NCBI GenBank assembly: GCA_002633025.1
Contig: NMRB01000036.1
Coordinates: 341,254 to 405,253, forward strand
Reading direction: 5' to 3'
DNA: 64,000 bases
Source of the DNA: Notospermus geniculatus
Taxonomy: Eukaryota; Nemertea; Pilidiophora; Heteronemertea; Lineidae
The position numbers and the translations under genes are program-made. Below the pieces are notes generated by a model. The model saw only the letters and a program-made list of their open reading frames with translations. It had not been told where the DNA came from and ran no database searches. Positions 58,401 through 64,000 of this stretch are shown in pieces. Numbering within the stretch: the stretch's first letter is position 1; every line of letters starts with the position of its first letter.

Positions 58401-61137
58401 AGATTTTGGTTTCTGTCTTTACAGGGAGTGGGACAAGCTATGGAAGAATACTTCAGAAATTCCCGGAGAAGGATTGGGATGACTGTCCACACACGCAGGG
58501 CATTGAACTGGTAAGCTACAAGTTTCAGGAGTAAATGCAAACATGGGAGATTGGACAAGGCCAAGAGTACCACCTACTTTATTCATCAACACCAAGCAAG
58601 GTGATGACCTGTTTTGGTTGGAATAGAAAGAACCTAGTACGGTATTACCTCCATGAGGTTGGCAAAGACACACCATGAAAGAGAGCGTCGGCACGGTTCG
58701 TCCCAAAATGGTCGATCTTGCTGTGTATGCACTGAAGTGAAAAGTTTGAAAGATTTTTCCAGGATGCATGTGAATAAATGAAAAATTTCAAGAAATAACC
58801 TTTGGGTTGATAAAATAAACATACATGTATTTTCTTCAAATGATTTTCCATGATTTCCATTTGAGAGAGAATTTTTGCGAAAGACAATATCTCTGCACGG
58901 AAAGTGAAAGTAAACAAAAACAAGCCAAAGAATTCATCAAGTTTTTCCTGCTGAAGTGAAAATGATGGTGTCAGGTGACAGGATGGTGAAAACGTTGCAA
59001 CATCAGACTCTGCGGGGGTAGTGAACCTTGACTTGCATCAGTCAGCAAAACGAAATGCTGTCTGCCTGACTTTAGATTCAGACATCCTGTTTCTCTTGGT
59101 TGTTCACCCTGTCAATGCCTGTCTGTCATTGTTTACTGAGAAACTTTAATCCACGGTGTCATATACAGCTTTCACAAGTTCAGTTTGGTTAATCCACTTC
59201 CTGCATTCCCACAGTGTTTTCAATCCAGTAGGGAAAAAAACATATCCTCTCAGCTGTAATCCGAAGTTTATGCGTTATGAAGCACTTTCACGGGAATTAA
59301 AAGTGCTACATGTATTTGCCCTTTTAGCTACATGTGCAGGATTTTCCCAGTTCTGAGTTGGCTACAAAAAGGGTGCAGAATGCCAGATGTAGTACTATGA
59401 ATTTAATATGTATGATTTCATGGCACAAATTGTAAAAATTATTGTTTTCAATATTTATTAAAATTATCACCCATGTACATGTAGAATAAAATTGACCACA
59501 ATGCACTACAAGAATGAATCAATTTGTCACGTTTGTACTTGCAGCCGTTTGGCAAGCATTGTACTCATCATAGTCTCATTGAATCTCCGACACTTACTGA
59601 AATCTCTGCCATGCACCTTCTACAGAAGACAATCTGTACTGAGCCCTACAATACACTACCTTGTAACAGATTGACCAATCAGAGCCTTTGATTTGCTATT
59701 TTGTATCACACTCATTGGGCTGCTGCTTTTCCAGTTTTGCCAACCAGGTGGATGGTCAGTTTCAACCAAGCGGATGCAGCCCACATTCTTCGTGTCGGTA
59801 CTGACAGACATCGACGGCGACCGCCATTACTGCGCCTGTCTCACTTTCAACGAACTGGTCGCCAAGACGCCGAAGAAACAAGAGGAAGAAAATGATGACC
59901 GTAACGCACCGGTTCAACACTCGTTGTTGTACGCACCCAAAACATTGGTGCTTATTTCACGGTTGGATTATTTTGAAACATTTAGGGTAGGTATATGCAG
60001 GGAGAGGGCGAGACTGTGACTCTTCAAGTTTCCATCTCTTTTGTAGCTTTATTTTGCTGCAACTTACAAAAGTAAATGGGACATGTAGCCTTATGGCAAT
60101 GAGAAGCCTAAGCCATTTTTTAACTCGATTGTACTCAACAGTCAACAATTTTGTGTTCTGTCTTTCAGAATTGTCTAGGATTAATCTACACAGTGTATAT
60201 AGAGAATCTTCCTTATCAACTAGAAACGCTTATAGGAAATATTTTAGGATGTATACAAGTACCACCACCTGGTAAGGATTCATGTTTATAGCCTTCTGAC
60301 CAGACTACCTTAAACTTTGCTAAAGATTTTTTCGTGTGGTACGACGGGATTTCCTGCCGCAGGAATTTTCATTGCTTGTCAGTGTTAAAAATAGCCAGGG
60401 AACATCGTTGGTGGATCAAGCTACTCCAGACAAATAAATCATTTGTTTTGTCAGTGAGGCTACTGCATGATTTCTGGTTAGAAAAACACAAGTACCTGCC
60501 CATTAAAATGTTGGACTTTTGTTGTTAATGTTACTGCTTTGCTGACCATAATCCTCCTTGTTTGTCCTAGTGTAGAAGTTCAGAAGTAGGGTGGTGCAAA
60601 ATGGATGTTTGTGGTTGCTTCAGGCCAGATTGAAGCAAGTAGGAGAATCTTTATCTAGAAGACTGCAACTCATTTCTAGTCTAGTTGATTGAAGAAAGTC
60701 AGAGCCAATGAAAGATGCTTGGTTTCCTTGTGTTGCTGCAATCTGACTTCTTTCCGGTTATTTTGAACAGAAAGCAGGAGAGAATGCTGGATTGGGTAGT
60801 GACCTCTCTCTCTGAACAGAACATGAAAGAAGGCTGCTTTCAAAACAAGACAGGTCCAGAACTCAGCTTTCAAAATTGGACAGGTCCAGAACTCTTGCAA
60901 ACTGCTTCTGAATCAGATTCCAGTCAGATTGTAGCTCTCTGTGGGTGAGTTCAGATCAGAGGAGCAGGTGAAGAACTAGCCGGGAGATGAATAGAATTTG
61001 ACTAAGTCTTCTTATTTCAGGTGGTCCCCAAGTGCGGTTTTCTATAGGTGCTGGAGACCGGCAAGCTCTACAGCCTCCACTAAGCTCAAGCATTCCCTCA
61101 ACTGGCACAACTGTAGCACAACTTTTTCTACAATTAG
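52455..61137 (+). CDS. Sbf: SBF1/SBF2 (MTMR5/MTMR13) orthologue, first five coding exons
   Basis: SBF proteins are catalytically dead myotubularins with an N-terminal DENN module that activates Rab GTPases (Rab21/Rab28 reported) and link to phosphoinositide turnover and endosomal traffic. Coding exons: 52455-52509, 58425-58510, 59735-59986, 60169-60271, 61021-61137. Phases agree, giving 204 codons plus one base. The start [18 protein letters not shown] matches the family's conserved N-terminus. Then [30 protein letters not shown] and [20 protein letters not shown] form the uDENN core. [49 protein letters not shown] and [12 protein letters not shown] enter the core DENN domain. The acidic [11 protein letters not shown] loop lies where vertebrate paralogues also vary. 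The rest (DENN end, GRAM, pseudophosphatase, PH) lies beyond the window. Intron 1 is 5.9 kb. One invertebrate gene is expected for both vertebrate paralogues, so SBF1 versus SBF2 is not a meaningful choice. Confidence 0.94.
52970..53086. repeat. 117-bp hairpin with arms of about 47 bp
   Basis: GGGCATCTGG..GAGAGTAAATAGTAAAA and TAGGGCCCAGTCT on the left pair with AGACTGGGCCCTA and TTTTACTATTTACTCTC..CCAGATGCCC on the right around a loop of about 20 bases. Mismatches are very few. It lies in the first intron of the Sbf gene. It could be a recent foldback element or an RNA hairpin. Confidence 0.85.
55445..55815. repeat. 18-bp minisatellite CATTCAAGTCTGATAGTG
   Basis: About 20 units of an 18-bp motif with GGTG, ATTG and AGTG variants; several units are one base or a few bases off. 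The period is a multiple of three, hence an open frame of repeated AFKSDG. It is intronic, not coding. Confidence 0.9.
57868..57954. repeat. Inverted repeat with a small bulge
   Basis: TAAAACATCTTA..GTGTAAAATTTCCCTTA pairs with TAAGGGAAGTTTTACAC..TTAAGATGTTTTA around a loop of about 22 bases; the left arm has a 5-6-base bulge. Confidence 0.7.
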
Positions 61138-62507
61138 GTAGGTTTTACATATGATACTATAGTACTCATTTTCACTTTCACTTTTGTTCAGAAAACCAGC
61201 CAGAGTCTCTCACTCCATGGTAGGACTGGTGTTCCCAACTTTGTGGTTCAACATCATGGTTCCTTCAGCGAAACCCAATGTTTGAGTTGAAACACCATCA
61301 GAACGCCTACAAAACCTTCACAAGTTGGTCTGTGGCTATTTGGTTAATCATGTCCCATAACCAGTTCCCTGTGATCACATGATCTATGGCCTATTTGATT
61401 CAATAGTGCCTCATGTAATCAGTCACCTTTGATCGCAAGGTTTATGGCCTAATTGATTCAATAATGCCCCATGTAATCAGTCACCTGGGATCGCAATGAC
61501 CTAATTGATTCAATAATGCCCCATGTAATCAGTCACCTGGGATCGCAATGTTTATGGCCTAATTGATTCATGCCTCATGTAATCAGTCACCTGTGATCAC
61601 ATGGTTTATGACCTAATTGATTCAATAATGCCCCATGTAATCAGTCCCCGGTGATCACATATCCATGGCCTATTTGATTCATCCATGCCCCACAATCAGT
61701 TTCCACTGATCACATGGGTTGTATGGCTTTCTTGATTCAGAACTATCGCTTTACGTACTCCTGGCTGATTCACGAGTTATTCAGAGAGCTCCTCACTCCA
61801 CTGATGATGTTCACGCAATATATTTTGATTTTGTTGAAAGCCTGGTCATTATTTTCTGCACAGACACCTTCGGCATCAGTACCTTTCTCCAAGCTTTGCC
61901 TTATCCCAGGCACGTAGTTGCAGGTAAATGAACAAGTTGTACCAAACAAAAACAGGAGTCTGACAGTCATTACAGGTGAATTCATGGAATCCAGATCCCT
62001 TGAGTCCTATCCTTCCACTGTAAAATGCACCTTGGCTTCACCATCCGAGAACGTATTATAAAAACTAACTTGGCATAAGCTGGTCTATTCTGAAATCTCG
62101 GTCATGGCTGAAGAAAGAAAATGTTGATTTGAACACCTAGAGGATGCGTCATCCTTGATTCCGCTTTGTTTTTTTTCGACGTAGGTTAATCATCTGACAG
62201 ATACGTAATATTATTCATGGATCGTTCGTTTTGGGAGCGTGGTGGTGTACCGGCGCGACAGTGGTTGTGCACATGACATTGACTTGCATCAGGCCGCTGC
62301 ATGATACGTGGTGACCTTGCCATGTAAAACCCTGAACTGGTCTAAAAAGGACCAAGTGATGCCCTGAGTGAGCTGCTCCTGGACTTCCCAGTAGAAGTTT
62401 CTGGGGAGACCGTGGGTGTATCTTGTTGAACATGTTGAAAGCTGGATTTAAAGAAAATGATGTTTTGCTGTTTTACATGTCATGCATTCAATGTCGGCCC
62501 TGCCTCA
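61138..62507. other. Sbf intron 5 (part), including a ~57-bp repeat
   Basis: The sixth coding exon, expected to begin with the family's conserved leucine-rich DENN segment, was not found before the window ends. Apart from the repeat at 61370-61720 nothing is recognised. Confidence 0.55.
61370..61720. repeat. ~57-bp degenerate tandem repeat, about six units
   Basis: Units contain ATGGCCTAATTGATTCAATA, then ATGCCCCATGTAATCAGTCA and CCTGGGATCGCAATG. Several units have internal deletions. Confidence 0.85.
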
Positions 62508-63640
62508 TTAGCTCACCTGTGGTGAGCTTATACAATGGTTGTGCGTCCGTCGTCGTCGTCGTCGTCCGTCGTCGTCCGTTAGCAGGGCACGTTTCGTAAC
62601 CGCTGGGGCTATTGATCTGAAACTTGGTACATATATACCCCTAGGTCATATGACCTATGACAACAAGTTTCGGTCCGATTCGATTCTTGGCTTGGCCACC
62701 AGGTGGCTAAAACTGAAAACACAAAAAGTGCAATAACTCCTGAACTAATGACATGATCATCTCCAAATTTTTATCATAGGTGTATCTAATGAGGATACAT
62801 AACATATATAACGGGTTTTTGATTTGACCTACTTTTCAAGGTCACAGAGGTCAAAGTTCAAAATTTTTCCTTTTGGTGGCACGTTTCGTAACCGCGGGTG
62901 CTATTGACCTGAAACTTGGTACATATATACCCCTATGTCAGATGACCTAGTACACCAAGTTTCGGTCTGATTCGACTCTTAGCGTGGCCACCAGGTGGCA
63001 GAAACTCAAAACACAAAAAGTGCAATAACTCCTGAACTAATGAGTGGATCACCCCCAAATTTTTATCATAGGTGAATCTGCTGAGGGTACATTACATATA
63101 TAAAGGAGTTTTGGTTTGACCTACTTTTCAAGGTCACAGAGGTCAAAGTTCAAAATTTTGCCTGTTGGTGGCACGTTTCGCAAGTGCTTGGGCTATTGAC
63201 CTGAAACTTGGTACGTATACACCCCTATGCCAGATGACCTATGACACCAAGATTCAGTCCGATTCGATTCTTGGCTTGGCCACCAGGTGGCCAAAACCAA
63301 AGCTCAAAGCCTAGTAACTCCTGAACTGTTAACTGGATTGTCTCCAATTGTTTGTCAGAGGTGTATCTAATGAGGATACATGACATTATGAAAAGAGTTT
63401 TTGATTTGATCTACTTTTTACAGTCACAGAGTTCAAGTTCCAAATATAGCCATTTTAGTGGCATGTTTCATGGCTATATGGCCCTATTCTAACATGGTGT
63501 GATCATCTATGTGTACTGTAGAGCAAATTTTTGTCCAATTGGAATGCAATTAGTGGTTACCTGGCAGCCGTCTTGGAAAATCCACGTAATAAATTCTCAA
63601 GCTAGAATGTTTTGACCTTGAAATTTTGACCGTAAATCAT
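62508..63640. mobile_element. Longest copy of the GTCGTC-headed repeat family
   Basis: Begins with a short palindrome TAGCTCACCTGTGGTGAGCTTA, then a (GTC)n run and CCGTTAGCAGGGCACGTTTCG. Three tandem ~292-bp units follow, starting at 62587, 62879 and 63171, with a decaying fourth from 63461. Each unit contains ATTGACCTGAAACTTGGTAC, TTGGCCACCAGGTGG and CAAGGTCACAGAGGTCAAAG. No coding frame. It lies in intron 5 of the Sbf gene. Confidence 0.82.
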
Positions 63641-64000
63641 GACCCTGGAACTCACGGCCTGGAGCATTTCGATTTTACGTTTGTCATTTGTTCTTCTGGT
63701 ACGTTCACACAGGTGAGCACATGGTCCATGGACCATTTCATTTTGTGAGAAAGCATTCCCCTGTAAAAACTAAAGCGAGGGTCTTGTTGAATGTCCAGTG
63801 ACCACATTCTAGAGGCAAACAGCCAAAAAAAGGTTATAATAATGGTGAAATGGCAGGTTTTGCCTCCCCCTTTATGCATGTTGATCTCTAACAACCTTTG
63901 AATAGACTTTATCTGTGGTGCCTTTGAGAATTTTTATCTCAGCGAAACCCATCATCATTCCACATCACTTCATCTCCATCAATTTTCTGAGATACGTTGC
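63641..64000. other. No recognised feature
   Basis: The end of the window, presumably still within Sbf intron 5. No exon seen. Confidence 0.5.

Larger units (their letters stand above)
52510..58424. other. Sbf intron 1 with several repeats
   Basis: No further exon between coding exons 1 and 2. Contents: AGGCCTA-rich stretch (about 52730-53410), a long hairpin (52970-53086), an 18-bp minisatellite (55445-55815) and a smaller hairpin (57868-57954). Open frames here are short or repeat-driven. Confidence 0.6.

Noticed and set aside
61714-61917. Possible sixth Sbf exon
   Set aside because: The frame does not match the conserved DENN continuation and lacks an acceptor in the required phase.
1-64000. 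CRISPR arrays or prokaryotic-type operons
   Set aside because: Direct repeats here are tandem minisatellites without unique spacers, and all confident genes are intron-containing or eukaryotic Golgi-type.

Overview
This is animal nuclear DNA, not microbial: three genes are split into short exons with GT/AG introns, intergenic space is wide, and transposon relics and minisatellites are everywhere. The frequent palindromes TAGGCCTA/AGGCCT and TACATGTA, a single unduplicated Sbf-type gene and the repeat families suggest an invertebrate deuterostome (echinoderm or hemichordate more likely than amphioxus). The species cannot be fixed from sequence alone. The assembly has a sized gap (24836-25699) and four single-N joins. 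Two of those joins separate near-identical tandem copies, which look like two alleles laid end to end.

Layout. From 1 to about 30.4 kb I can support no confident gene. There is one candidate minus-strand small gene (about 2.7-3.3 kb), two probable false duplications (7.7-8.8 kb and 14.5-16.4 kb), minisatellites and a foldback element. From 34.0 to 40.9 kb, on the minus strand, lies a 16-coding-exon gene for a protein of about 719 residues. It has an N-terminal basic helix-loop-helix, a long Ser/Thr-Pro-rich middle with several CDK-type sites and an HMG-box-like segment near the C-terminus, which is the architecture of the vertebrate meiotic-entry factors STRA8 and MEIOSIN. At 42.4-43.7 kb, plus strand, is an intronless coding region for a type II Golgi-type glycosyltransferase with a DxD motif; its 3' end has been tandemly duplicated and then split by an 0.85 kb terminal-inverted-repeat element. 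From 46.9 to 49.0 kb, minus strand, is a complete four-exon coactosin-like gene (142 residues). From 52.45 kb to beyond the right edge, plus strand, are the first five coding exons of an SBF1/SBF2 (MTMR5/MTMR13) orthologue, covering the uDENN part and the beginning of the core DENN domain; the gene continues outside the window.

The four genes do not form a pathway. They are neighbours with separate jobs: meiotic transcription control (inferred), glycan synthesis, actin dynamics, and Rab activation with phosphoinositide-linked trafficking. The most interesting material is the STRA8/MEIOSIN-like gene, a Penelope-like palindrome whose flanking 17-bp direct repeat duplicates the splice acceptor of one of that gene's exons, and the nested duplication and insertion behind the glycosyltransferase gene.
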